Positions 34,818 to 42,002 of a DNA stretch of 64,000 nt are shown here, in pieces. The notes below the pieces were generated by a model. The model had not been told where the DNA came from, did not search any database, and was given only the letters and a program-made list of their open reading frames with translations. Numbering within the stretch: the stretch's first letter is position 1; each line of letters starts with the position of its first letter. A program made the translations under genes and the position numbers. Origin of the DNA: Metabacillus mangrovi (GTDB taxonomy: Bacteria; Bacillota; Bacilli; Bacillales; Bacillaceae); contig NZ_WMIB01000001.1 of assembly GCF_009711125.1 (NCBI RefSeq), positions 558,001 through 622,000 of the forward strand, read 5' to 3'.

Positions 34818-35321
34818 TCAATCCTGCTTGATGATTTCTTTTTTTGAAAATAAGAGCCGGGAAGAAAGATACAAAAGAAAGAGACCGGGAATGAATAGAA
34901 TAATAGGCCTGATGCTGGATTGGATGGACATAAAGAGATAACCCGCGAATGGGATGGAAAGACCTGAGTACCTCCCGATGATCTGCTCCTTATTGACAGG
35001 CTCAGAATCAGCACCGTTATTTGCATCCCCTTTGGTCAGATACGTTTCACGGTCAAGCAGCTTTTCAATGCGGTGAGTGATTAGGATGTTCTCATCCGCC
35101 CTGAATGTGATGACATCTCCTGGTTGAAATTTATCTCTCATGGTGGTTCTTTTGATCAAAATCATGGACCCCGCAGAGAATTCCGGTTCCATTGACCCAG
35201 ATAGAACATTCTTCAGCTGCAAAGGAAGGAATTGGTGAGTGTTGCCGAGAAGAAGTACATAGAACAAAATGGCTGCTCCCCATAATGGCCGAATCAGATA
35301 TTTTTTCCAGGATCGTTTCAT
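34818..35321 (-). CDS. sipW: ER-type signal peptidase, SipW-like (copy 3)
   Basis: 167 aa from ATG at 35321 (172 if the GTG at 35336 is used). N-terminal anchor LWGAAILFYVLLLG, catalytic Ser43 in SGSMEP, His83 in ITHRIEK, and C-terminal anchor PIILFIPGLFLLYLSSRLLF. It is more divergent than copies 1 and 2: it lacks SSKASGG and carries THQFLPLQLKNVLSG before the Ser. It starts the minus-strand cluster, 94 bp before tasA-2, and is divergent from sinR-2. Confidence 0.88.
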   Translation of the reverse strand: MKRSWKKYLIRPLWGAAILFYVLLLGNTHQFLPLQLKNVLSGSMEPEFSAGSMILIKRTTMRDKFQPGDVITFRADENILITHRIEKLLDRETYLTKGDANNGADSEPVNKEQIIGRYSGLSIPFAGYLFMSIQSSIRPIILFIPGLFLLYLSSRLLFSKKEIIKQD

Positions 35322-35338
35322 CAGGTACTGCACCACTC

Positions 35339-35430
35339 GTTCTCAATAAAGGATATCTTACTTGAATTATATATCAGGCAGAATCCATTGAAAAACCTCG
35401 AAAAATGCCTATTTTTTCATTTTAAAGAAC
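35339..35430. promoter_or_regulatory. SinR-type sites and sipW-3 promoter in the divergent region
   Basis: AAAGAAC (35424-35430), the complement of GTTCTTT, is an exact SinR heptamer; GTTCTCA (35339-35345) is a 6/7 match. The minus-strand promoter candidate has -35 TTTTCA (35389-35394), 17 bp, -10 TATAAT (35366-35371). A SinR-family protein could thus control sipW-3 and, through it, tasA-2. Confidence 0.45.
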
Positions 35431-35481
35431 AGCATCGTTCGTTTTCTCGAATTATCTCCCGTTTCCTAACAATTATGTCAT

Positions 35482-35510
35482 TTTATTAAGAACGTTTTGT
35501 TTTATATAAT
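35482..35510 (+). promoter_or_regulatory. Promoter candidate of sinR-2
   Basis: -10 TATAAT at 35505-35510 with a weak -35 TTTATT (35482-35487) at 17 bp. GAACG occurs on both sides of the -10 (35490-35494 and 35511-35515), a possible autoregulatory site. Confidence 0.4.
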
Positions 35511-35548
35511 GAACGTAATTCGTTAGCAGCAGACAAAGGAGCCATTCC

Positions 35549-35899
35549 ATGGGAGAAGTCGGGAAAAGAATACGCGAAATAAGAAGGAGCAAGGGATTTT
35601 CACTGAGTGAGCTCGCTGAAATGGCGGGTGTTTCTAAATCCTATTTGAGCTACATAGAACGAAACGTTCAGAAAAATCCCAGCTTGCAGTTTTTGACCAA
35701 AATATCCGAAACATTGAAGATTGAAGTCAATGAGCTTCTGCAGCCGGAAGAAGCTGTACAGGACCTTGATGAAGAGTGGAAATCACTCATTGAAAAAGCC
35801 TTTCAGGACGGTTTGAGCAAAGAAGAATTTGAAACTTTTCAGGATTACATGAAATTTATTAAATGGAAAGAAGCTCAGGAGGGACGGAAAGATGAGTAA
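35549..35899 (+). CDS. SinR/SlrR-type regulator (copy 2)
   Basis: 116 aa. XRE helix-turn-helix at about 6-62 (FSLSELAEMAGVSKSYLSYI; ERNVQKNPSLQFLTKISETL) and a C-terminal Sin domain at about 74-110 (LDEEWKSLIEKAFQDGL, then FETFQDYMKFIKWKE). It parallels sinR copy 1 along its full length with a slightly longer tail. It could be a SinR paralogue or an SlrR equivalent. Divergent from sipW-3; AAGGAG upstream of the ATG. The stop overlaps the following sinI-like gene by 8 bp. Confidence 0.88.
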   Translation: MGEVGKRIREIRRSKGFSLSELAEMAGVSKSYLSYIERNVQKNPSLQFLTKISETLKIEVNELLQPEEAVQDLDEEWKSLIEKAFQDGLSKEEFETFQDYMKFIKWKEAQEGRKDE

Positions 35900-36020
35900 T
35901 CAAAGCAACGGATCGGCAGAAGAATGGATCCATCTATTATTGGAAGCAAAGGCATTAGGCCTCACTCCTGATGAAGTGAGGGAGTTTCTTACTGAAAATA
36001 ATAGATCGGTTGTTCTCTAA
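35892..36020 (+). CDS. SinI-type anti-repressor (copy 2)
   Basis: 42 aa (MSNQSNGSAEEWIHLLLEAK, then ALGLTPDEVREFLTENN). The EEW-x3-LLEA-x3-GL-x4-EVREFL core is the SinI hook. It overlaps the 3' end of sinR-2 by 8 bp, so repressor and antagonist are made from one coupled message. The order is reversed from copy 1. GGAGGGACGG lies upstream inside sinR-2. Confidence 0.85.
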   Translation: MSNQSNGSAEEWIHLLLEAKALGLTPDEVREFLTENNRSVVL

Positions 36021-36084
36021 AATCTTATTAATACGATACCGGCCTAAAGTGAAGGAAATGCTAGATATAGTAATTTTACAAATT

Positions 36085-36109
36085 AAAAAAACCGCAGATT
36101 CCTCTGCGG
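36085..36109 (-). terminator. Terminator after yqzE
   Basis: CCGCAGA (36092-36098) with TCTGCGG (36103-36109), followed on the minus strand by seven T. It may also limit sinR-2/sinI-2 read-through. Confidence 0.8.
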
Positions 36110-36110
36110 C

Positions 36111-36296
36111 TCATTTCTTCCTTTTCTTTCTCATCAAAAGCAGCATCGACACAGGCAGCACTCCGAACCAGCGGCTCCAAAACGGAGTCTTGGCGGACTT
36201 TTTCAGTTCCTTTTGCTGCTCTCTCTCCTCTTTAGGAGTGTCCATGTATTTTACGACCTGCTGGGTTAAGTATTTTACATAATCATTGGATGACAT
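36111..36296 (-). CDS. yqzE: YqzE family protein
   Basis: 61 aa. N-terminal MSSNDYVKYLTQQVVKYMDT with a KEER-rich helix, then one membrane segment (WFGVLPVSMLLLM) and a basic end (RKKRKK). It lies at the conserved position between the tasA region and comG. GGAGGGG precedes the ATG. Function unknown. Confidence 0.88.
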   Translation of the reverse strand: MSSNDYVKYLTQQVVKYMDTPKEEREQQKELKKSAKTPFWSRWFGVLPVSMLLLMRKKRKK

Positions 36297-36339
36297 GTTC
36301 GCCCCTCCTGTCCATGCTAACAGTATGGACAGAAATGCT

Positions 36340-36834
36340 TCAGCCTAGACTGGAGATGATGCAGTCAGCCACTTCTTCAGGCGTTTTGCCGGACGTATCG
36401 ATTTCGATGGATCCGTCCCGGTAAAAGGGAATTCTGCTTTCGTATAGCTGTCTGATTTCTTCTTTCGTTTTTTCATAAAGAAGCGGCCGGGTGCTGTCCT
36501 CTTTCAGCCTTTCGTAAATTTCATCAAAAGGACAGGACAGAAAGAAAACGGTGCCCGCTCTTTTTAAAAGCTCCCGGTTTTCCGCTCTCATCACAATGCC
36601 GCCGCCCGTCGTGATGACTGCTGGTTCTGATGGGAGTCTGCCAAGCAGCTGCGTTTCCATTTCTCTGAAGAGCTGCTCTCCATGTGATTGGAAGATTTCC
36701 CTGATGGTAAGTCCGTGCTCATTTTCGATCAGATGATCCGTGTCGTATACGGGCAGCTGCAGTTTTCCCCCGAGCGCTGCACCTGCTGTTGTTTTCCCGG
36801 CCCCCATAAAGCCTGTAAGAATTATATTCTTCAT
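36340..36834 (-). CDS. aroK: Shikimate kinase
   Basis: 164 aa. It phosphorylates shikimate at the 3-OH with ATP. Walker A GFMGAGKTTAG (residues 8-18), shikimate-binding D32 region (YDTDHLIE) and TTGGGIVM, lid Arg in STRPLLYEK. ATG at 36834 has GGAG upstream; a longer start at 36897 overlaps comGG. It sits just downstream of comGG. Confidence 0.95.
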   Translation of the reverse strand: MKNIILTGFMGAGKTTAGAALGGKLQLPVYDTDHLIENEHGLTIREIFQSHGEQLFREMETQLLGRLPSEPAVITTGGGIVMRAENRELLKRAGTVFFLSCPFDEIYERLKEDSTRPLLYEKTKEEIRQLYESRIPFYRDGSIEIDTSGKTPEEVADCIISSLG

Positions 36835-36890
36835 CGTAATCACTCCGTCTTTATGCTGGTTTCTATCATACTTGAAGGGGCGGCGTGAGT

Positions 36891-37262
36891 CTACCATTCG
36901 TTCCAGTCCGATGCCTGCCGGAGACGCAGATCGTATTCATAGGATGCATGATATATGGTGCCGTTCCCATATGTGAGCTGCAGAGTGACCCGCTTCCTCT
37001 CTTCAGTGAGAGGAGCAATCGTCCACGATATGGTACCGAACCGGTCTTTTAGATGGGAGCCTCCATCCGCTCCTGTGCCAGCCATGGCAAGCGAATGCTT
37101 TGCCCCCGTATAGAGCAGATGCTGAAGCAGGTAAAAGCGTTTCGTGTCCTCGTAAAACTTTTTTTCAGCCGCAAGCATGTTCGTGAGGTGAATCGATGTC
37201 ATCAGCAGCAGCAAAATGATCATGACTGTAAAAGGGTAGATAAATCCTTTTTCATTTTTCAT
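36891..37262 (-). CDS. comGG: Competence pseudopilus protein ComGG
   Basis: 123 aa. N-terminal hydrophobic helix after KNEKGFIYPFTVMIILLLLM, with the prepilin-like G-F junction. The rest is variable, as in all ComGG. It belongs to the minor pseudopilins of the DNA-uptake pilus. It overlaps comGF by 11 bp and ends the comG operon. Confidence 0.88.
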   Translation of the reverse strand: MKNEKGFIYPFTVMIILLLLMTSIHLTNMLAAEKKFYEDTKRFYLLQHLLYTGAKHSLAMAGTGADGGSHLKDRFGTISWTIAPLTEERKRVTLQLTYGNGTIYHASYEYDLRLRQASDWNEW

Positions 37263-37758
37263 AGATCGACCTTACAGTCAGACTGCGTATTTTTCCTGCT
37301 TCACTCATAATGTTCATTGCAATCTTTTCCTGATCAACGATGACCTGAAATTGAGCAGTATTTGTAAGGATGATCTCATGCCCTGTCCGGTTCACCTGCC
37401 TGCGTACAAGATTCCCGTATTTCTGATAGGTGACTCTTTGTCCTAAGCGGTCTGTGAAGTCCAGCTTGTCCATAGAGACGGATGGGTTTTCCGCAGCCCT
37501 TAATTCAATCATCGCCTGCTCGCTGAAAAATTCCCACTCCAGGCTGCTGATATCCCGCGAGCCTTCGACCGATTTAAAAAAGAACAGGAGAAGCGGGAAC
37601 AGAGAGGAAACGATTAACGTGAAAATTCCGAGAGAAAAAAGCATATTCAAGAAAGAAAAACCCCTGCTATCAGTGAACCTGAAAGCAGAATTCCTTTTCA
37701 GCTCCCTGCTTCGTTTCCCAGTGAATGCAAGATTCGCCTGCAAGATGCCGGATTTCAT
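37252..37758 (-). CDS. comGF: Competence pseudopilus protein ComGF
   Basis: 168 aa. A pilin-like motif (SRGFSFLNMLFSLGIFTLIV) begins near residue 31, then SLEWEFFSEQAMIELRAAEN and IMSEAGKIRSLTV. The ATG at 37758 has AAGGGGGG upstream but gives an unusually long leader and an 89-bp overlap with comGE. No better in-frame start was found before the pilin motif. Confidence 0.85.
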   Translation of the reverse strand: MKSGILQANLAFTGKRSRELKRNSAFRFTDSRGFSFLNMLFSLGIFTLIVSSLFPLLLFFFKSVEGSRDISSLEWEFFSEQAMIELRAAENPSVSMDKLDFTDRLGQRVTYQKYGNLVRRQVNRTGHEIILTNTAQFQVIVDQEKIAMNIMSEAGKIRSLTVRSIYEK

Positions 37759-37987
37759 AACGGATCCCCCCTTCCTCTCCTTTTTCCTTTCTATTCAATC
37801 CTTCGTCCTGTGTTCTCTCCTGCACCTTTAGCTGAAGCGTTTTAATGAACTGAATCTCCATTCTGGAATTTTCCCTTTCCTGCAGAATGTGTACGATACC
37901 GGGCAGCAGCGTTAAAACAGCCATACACCAGATGGAAAAGGCAGCCACTGATTCAAACACAGAAAAGCCTTTACAGTTTTTTAACAA
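37670..37987 (-). CDS. comGE: Competence pseudopilus protein ComGE
   Basis: About 105 aa from TTG at 37987 (AAGGGG upstream). Pilin-like N-terminus KNCKGFSVFESVAAFSIWCM with Glu at +5. Two Cys in the C-terminal part (ESCIHW, EFCFQ). Overlaps comGD by 17 bp and comGF by 89 bp. The start could also be the TTG 3 bp earlier. Confidence 0.82.
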   Translation of the reverse strand: MLKNCKGFSVFESVAAFSIWCMAVLTLLPGIVHILQERENSRMEIQFIKTLQLKVQERTQDEGLNRKEKGEEGGIRYEIRHLAGESCIHWETKQGAEKEFCFQVH

Positions 37988-38444
37988 CAAACCGCCCCTT
38001 CCCCAAATAAAACCGCACAAGGTACGTATCCTGATTGACGGAAACTTTCAATGTCCCGCTTTCTGAAATATTGCCGTTTGCATGAAACGTCGTTCTCATG
38101 CTGAGTGTGCCGTGCATAATCTTCATCCCCATGGGAAGCTTGCGATCAAGAAGGGTGCTGTTTTCTAATGAAGAACGGCCGAGCAGGATCTGATAGCCTG
38201 TCTGATCTTCATTTAATGATAGGATACAGGGAATCCTTGAAGCGACCGCGTGCTGCTGGGCATACAGCAGATCTTTTTGAAACTGTTCAAAAAACTGTCC
38301 GGCAGCCAGTTCGTCCTGAACAGGCCTGAATTGGATCAGGGCTGTAACGGAAAGTACGGTGAAAATACACAGAACAAGGAGAGTCTCGATCAGTGTAAAA
38401 CCGTGCTCTTTATTCTTAAGAAGAAGGTTCAAACGGCTGCTCAA
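37971..38444 (-). CDS. comGD: Competence pseudopilus protein ComGD
   Basis: 157 aa. Prepilin motif HGFTLIETLLVLCIFTVLS near residue 14, GspH-like C-terminal domain. TTG start overlapping the comGC stop (TTGA) with a poor Shine-Dalgarno, consistent with coupling to comGC. Confidence 0.9.
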   Translation of the reverse strand: MSSRLNLLLKNKEHGFTLIETLLVLCIFTVLSVTALIQFRPVQDELAAGQFFEQFQKDLLYAQQHAVASRIPCILSLNEDQTGYQILLGRSSLENSTLLDRKLPMGMKIMHGTLSMRTTFHANGNISESGTLKVSVNQDTYLVRFYLGKGRFVVKKL

Positions 38445-38716
38445 TCAGTATCCAGCGTTACAGCCGTTCCATCCGGACACGTGCTTTTCGTAATATATTT
38501 GGCAGATACCAGCTTTTCAATCGTCGGGGCCTCTCCTGTGTTCATCCGGTATGCTTCCGCCTGTGCAGAAATCATATTCTTCAGCCCTTCGCACCCTTTG
38601 TCCTGGATGTTTGAGCTGTGAGCTGCGATATTGGGAATGGTAACGAGCAGGAGTATGGTGATGACGAGCAGGACGATGAGCATTTCAATGAGTGTGAATC
38701 CTTTTTCATTATTCAA
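38441..38716 (-). CDS. comGC: Major competence pseudopilin ComGC
   Basis: 91 aa. Class III signal: MNNEKGFTLIEMLIVLLVIT, cleaved after Gly6 by ComC, with Glu at +5. Two Cys (C42 in DKGCEG and C80 in KSTCPDG) form the intramolecular disulfide. It is the main subunit of the DNA-uptake pseudopilus. Confidence 0.95.
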   Translation of the reverse strand: MNNEKGFTLIEMLIVLLVITILLLVTIPNIAAHSSNIQDKGCEGLKNMISAQAEAYRMNTGEAPTIEKLVSAKYITKSTCPDGTAVTLDTD

Positions 38717-38728
38717 CCTGTATTCCTC

Positions 38729-39754
38729 CTATATTTGATTGATCATCTGATACATCGGGAGAATCATCGAAAGATAAACGAGCAGGACGATGAGTCCGAC
38801 CGCACTGAATACAGCAGGCTGAAGGACTGCGGCTGCGGCTGACAGCTTCGCTTCCATCCGGGTCAGTGTGAATTGGCTGTAAGTATACAGTTCCCTGTAC
38901 AGCATGCCGTTTTTTTGCCCGTAAGAGACGATTTCAGAAAGCTGGCCGTCATAATGAGGCTGACGGAAAAGCTGATCAAAGCGTTCCCCGTTTTTCAGCC
39001 TGCCGATCATCCTGTCTGCCTCTTCGCTAAAGAACGGGTGCAGGCTTTGTTCTTTAAAAATAAGAAGGGTTTCATAGTAAGAGAGTCCGGCCTTTAAAAG
39101 ATTGCTCAGCTGAAGGCTGATATAGTAGCTGTTAAAGAGGGTGCATGTTTCTTTTAACAGAGGAATCTTTACCAGAACTGCCATTTGAGTAGAGGGGTTC
39201 TTCTTTCTGAAGCGGAAATAATAGTACAGGAAAAGAAGAGCAGCAGCGCACGGGACAGCTGCTGCACAAAAGGACAGAACGCGAAAGCACTGCAGCAGGA
39301 TTATATTGAATAAAGAGGGCTCCATATTCATGGATTCATAGACGGATAGAAATTGAGGAGCGATCACCACCTGAACGATGTACAGGACTCCGATCATAAT
39401 GAGGATCAGGATGGCTGGATAACGGAGCATAGAGCTGATCTTCCTGAACTGTTCCTGCTTACGCTGAAGCAGTTCTGAGCTTTCCTTAAGCGAGAAAGCA
39501 AGATCGCCATGCCGTTCGGCAAAAAACAAATAGGATACGGCATCCTTATGGAAACCGAGGTGGTGAAGCACTTGAAATAAAGGTTTGCCATTTTTTAGTT
39601 CCTCGAGACAAAAGCGGAGGTCATTCTGCCTGGAACGGCTCTCCTGAAAAGAGAGGAAGCGGATCGCCTCATCCAGTGAATAGCCTTTTTCAATCAGTCC
39701 GTTCAGCCTTGAGATAAATTGAAATTGCTGCTTGCCCCCCCATTTATTCTTCAT
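38729..39754 (-). CDS. comGB: Competence membrane platform protein ComGB
   Basis: 341 aa GspF/PilC-type membrane protein: two T2SSF repeats and three main membrane segments (ILILIMIGVLYIVQVVIA; FCAAAVPCAAALLFLYYYF; AVFSAVGLIVLLVYLSMIL). It overlaps comGA by 11 bp. It anchors the ATPase and pilus assembly. Confidence 0.94.
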   Translation of the reverse strand: MKNKWGGKQQFQFISRLNGLIEKGYSLDEAIRFLSFQESRSRQNDLRFCLEELKNGKPLFQVLHHLGFHKDAVSYLFFAERHGDLAFSLKESSELLQRKQEQFRKISSMLRYPAILILIMIGVLYIVQVVIAPQFLSVYESMNMEPSLFNIILLQCFRVLSFCAAAVPCAAALLFLYYYFRFRKKNPSTQMAVLVKIPLLKETCTLFNSYYISLQLSNLLKAGLSYYETLLIFKEQSLHPFFSEEADRMIGRLKNGERFDQLFRQPHYDGQLSEIVSYGQKNGMLYRELYTYSQFTLTRMEAKLSAAAAVLQPAVFSAVGLIVLLVYLSMILPMYQMINQI

Positions 39755-40811
39755 TCAGAAATACCCAGCGGTGATAGGCTGACTGCGGGAGGTACCCAAG
39801 TGCTATCCCCTTTTTAATGACATCCTTCAAGGCCGGGTACACAACTGCCTCTTCAGCACCCCTCGCCTCTTCAAATGCTCTGGACAGATTTTTCCCATAA
39901 AGAAGTTCAAATACGGCCGCTTTTCTCTCTTTTCTTGTTTTTTTACAGTATGGAGAGCATTTTCCTGTACAGAACGGGCATTTTAGTTCGACAAGTCTCT
40001 GGGCGGAAACCGCAATCAGCGTCTGCTCCATCTCAGCCTGTGGAACGCCGAATTCGAGCAGTCTGTAAAGGGCTCCCTTTGCGTTTCTCGTGTGCATCGT
40101 GCTAAGGACAAGATGGCCGGTCAGTGAAGCCCGTATCGCAATTTTGGCCGTTTCTGCGTCGCGGATTTCCCCGACCATAATAATATCCGGATCATGCCTC
40201 AAAATGGCCCGCAGTCCGGCCGCGTAGGTGATTCCTGCCTTTTCATTCACCTGTACCTGCATCATTTCCTGATTCTTCGTTTCCACCGGATCCTCAAGTG
40301 TGATAATGCTCCGGTTGAAGTGCTTTTTCGCATAATCGAGCAGCGCGTATAACGTCGTTGTTTTACCCGATCCCGTCGGTCCTGTAAAAATCATAAGGCC
40401 GTGTGAGTGATAAAAAAAGGAAAGCAGTTTTTTGGTCGCAGATGGGAATAAGGAGATGCGGGAGGCTTGCGGCAGTTTCTCGAAGGAGAGAATACGGATG
40501 ACGAGGCTTTCTTCAAAAATGGTTGGCAATGTGGAGAGACGGATTGGGATTTGTTTATCTTCTATTGAAACTGTGACTGCCCCGCTTTGGGGTTTTCTGC
40601 GTTCTCCGATGTCCATGGAAGCTTCAAACTTCAAGTACGAGATCAGCCGGTGAGACTCTTCCTTCGTCAGTCTCTGCTGCTGCAGCAGCTCATCATCAAT
40701 TCTGTACAGCACCTCTGTATGTGCTTCCTTCGGGACAATGTGGACATCGGATGCATGAAGCTCTATTGCCCGGCTGACCAATTCTGTGCAAAGGACAATT
40801 ATATCGCGCAG
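39744..40811 (-). CDS. comGA: Competence traffic ATPase ComGA
   Basis: 355 aa if CTG at 40811 is the start. AAAGGAGG ends 8 bp before it, the frame is open from there, and the length equals B. subtilis ComGA (356). The first ATG/GTG/TTG in frame is TTG at 40781, which would cut the N-terminal helix and has no Shine-Dalgarno. Walker A TGPTGSGKTTTLYA, Walker B DPDIIMVGEIRDAETA, and a Cys-rich zinc motif CPFCTGKCSPYC near the end. GspE-type ATPase powering the pseudopilus. Confidence 0.9.
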   Translation of the reverse strand: MRDIIVLCTELVSRAIELHASDVHIVPKEAHTEVLYRIDDELLQQQRLTKEESHRLISYLKFEASMDIGERRKPQSGAVTVSIEDKQIPIRLSTLPTIFEESLVIRILSFEKLPQASRISLFPSATKKLLSFFYHSHGLMIFTGPTGSGKTTTLYALLDYAKKHFNRSIITLEDPVETKNQEMMQVQVNEKAGITYAAGLRAILRHDPDIIMVGEIRDAETAKIAIRASLTGHLVLSTMHTRNAKGALYRLLEFGVPQAEMEQTLIAVSAQRLVELKCPFCTGKCSPYCKKTRKERKAAVFELLYGKNLSRAFEEARGAEEAVVYPALKDVIKKGIALGYLPQSAYHRWVFLNEE

Positions 40812-40842
40812 GTGTTCCGCCTCCTTTCATGTATCTGAGAAA

Positions 40843-40912
40843 AGTATAGTCATTTATTTGCGATCCGTCACTTTGTGATACAGCGGTTTTGAAACCGGGA
40901 AAATCCTTTTTT
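40843..40912 (-). promoter_or_regulatory. comG promoter with ComK AT-box
   Basis: Minus-strand -10 TATACT (40843-40848) and -35 GTGACG (40866-40871), 17 bp apart. AAAA-TCCTT-TTTT (40900-40912) is a ComK AT-box (AAAA-N5-TTTT) upstream. A second clear box was not found. Confidence 0.5.
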
Positions 40913-40925
40913 AACAGTCTTTTGC

Positions 40926-40957
40926 ATAAAAAAAACCGTTTTCGCTCAGAAACGGTT
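40926..40957 (-). terminator. Terminator before comG
   Basis: AACCGTTT (40934-40941) with AAACGGTT (40950-40957), then a T run on the minus strand. It ends the 80-aa gene upstream. Confidence 0.85.
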
Positions 40958-40971
40958 TAAAATAGACTATT

Positions 40972-41214
40972 TCATTCTGTAACAAAATAAATATATGTTT
41001 TCTTTTTACGTTTTAAAAGGGCCGTTTTTTCATAATAGATCCGGTAGCCTCTGCTCAGCAGATCATATCCTGCATAATGTAATTTGCTTTCTTTTGCAAA
41101 TGCCTTTGTGGCATCGATAATACTGGAGGTATTTGTAACGTATACAGGTTCTTCATAATTCACTGGAATGGTTCGTGTATTGATTCCTTCCAGAAAAAAC
41201 TTATACATCGCCAT
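40972..41214 (-). CDS. Uncharacterised 80-aa protein
   Basis: 80 aa, basic C-terminus (LLKRKKKTYIYFVTE) and no membrane segment or Cys. N-terminal half MAMYKFFLEGINTRTIPVNY, then a Ser/Thr-rich part and KLHYAGYDLLSRGYRIYYEK. GGGGGA-type Shine-Dalgarno before the ATG and a terminator after it support a real, single gene between comGA and mgsR. I do not recognise the family. Confidence 0.65.
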   Translation of the reverse strand: MAMYKFFLEGINTRTIPVNYEEPVYVTNTSSIIDATKAFAKESKLHYAGYDLLSRGYRIYYEKTALLKRKKKTYIYFVTE

Positions 41215-41344
41215 CGAATCTCCCCCTTTAGTTTAATCGCACAGATATTTCTTTATAAAGAACATACCACGCTTTTCTTAAAACTAAACCAAATTTTTCT
41301 AAAAAAAGTGATCCATTCCCTTAAATCTTTCGTTTTCCTTTATA

Positions 41345-41370
41345 CAAAAAAATCACCCTGACCGGGTGAT
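41345..41370 (-). terminator. Terminator after mgsR
   Basis: ATCACCC (41352-41358) with GGGTGAT (41364-41370), then seven T on the minus strand. Confidence 0.85.
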
Positions 41371-41376
41371 CCTTCT

Positions 41377-41757
41377 TCAAGAGACGGACATATGAAGGTG
41401 GTTATTTTTTGCGAGCTTGCTCAGCGCCTGCGGATTGTAGCCGACGACCAGCTTCTTTCCGTCTGTCAGGATCGGCCTGCGGAGCAGCTTCGGTTCATCT
41501 GACAGCAGCTTCAGTAGAGAAGACAAGGTCATTTCTTCTACATCTAAATTTAATTCTTTAAAGGTCTGGCTTCTGGTGGCTAAAATTTCGTCAATGCCCT
41601 CTGTTGTAAGCTGAAGAATTTTTTTCAATTCTTCTTCATTGGGAGTTTCACGGAATAAGTGCCTTTCTTCGAAGTCAACTTCATTTGCTTTCAGCCAGTG
41701 CTTTGTCTTCCTGCAGGATGTACAGCTTGGATAAGTGAAAAAAGTTAGGTCGCTCAT
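41377..41757 (-). CDS. mgsR: Spx/MgsR-family stress regulator
   Basis: 126 aa ArsC/Spx fold. Redox CxxC in TYPSCTSCRKTKHWLK (residues 10-13 region), then NERHLFRETP-like and TTEGIDEILATRSQTFK blocks nearly identical to B. subtilis MgsR, and LLRRPILTDGKKLVVGYNP. It works with RNA polymerase alpha to modulate part of the sigma-B stress regulon. ATG at 41757 has GAGGAAC upstream; an earlier in-frame start at 41859 covers the promoter. Confidence 0.93.
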   Translation of the reverse strand: MSDLTFFTYPSCTSCRKTKHWLKANEVDFEERHLFRETPNEEELKKILQLTTEGIDEILATRSQTFKELNLDVEEMTLSSLLKLLSDEPKLLRRPILTDGKKLVVGYNPQALSKLAKNNHLHMSVS

Positions 41758-41829
41758 TTTACGTTCCTCCTCAAGTGTTTTCAAAGGCCTATATATAAAC
41801 TTACCGGGGCTTTTATATCTGTATTTGTA

Positions 41830-41857
41830 TTGTACATTACTTGTACAGGATTTGTAC
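41830..41857. promoter_or_regulatory. Three TTGTAC direct repeats with 11-bp phasing
   Basis: TTGTAC begins at 41830, 41841 and 41852, giving 5-bp spacers (ATTAC, AGGAT); a weaker CTGTAT is in phase at 41819. It lies 73-100 bp upstream of the mgsR start. The 11-bp phasing is typical of OmpR-family response-regulator sites, but the hexamer matches neither the PhoP (TTWACA) nor the WalR (TGTWAH) consensus exactly. Confidence 0.55.
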
Positions 41858-41933
41858 ACTAATATGCATCAGGAATTTTCAGTGTAAAAAAAGCCGCAGC
41901 AGCTAAAAATCCTGCACAAAATGTAAACGCTTA

Positions 41934-41963
41934 TTTACATAGAAAGGAAACGTCCTTTATAAT
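41934..41963 (+). promoter_or_regulatory. Sigma-A promoter of yqgY
   Basis: -35 TTTACA (41934-41939), 18-bp spacer, -10 TATAAT (41958-41963), 39 bp before the yqgY start. Confidence 0.6.
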
Positions 41964-42002
41964 AAAAGTGGATGGACCAGAGGGGTAAGGGAGGAATCGC
42001 AT

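Noticed and set aside
37252-37758. Frameshift or false start in comGF
   Set aside because: The 89-bp overlap with comGE is unusual, but a strong Shine-Dalgarno supports the upstream ATG and both frames are intact.
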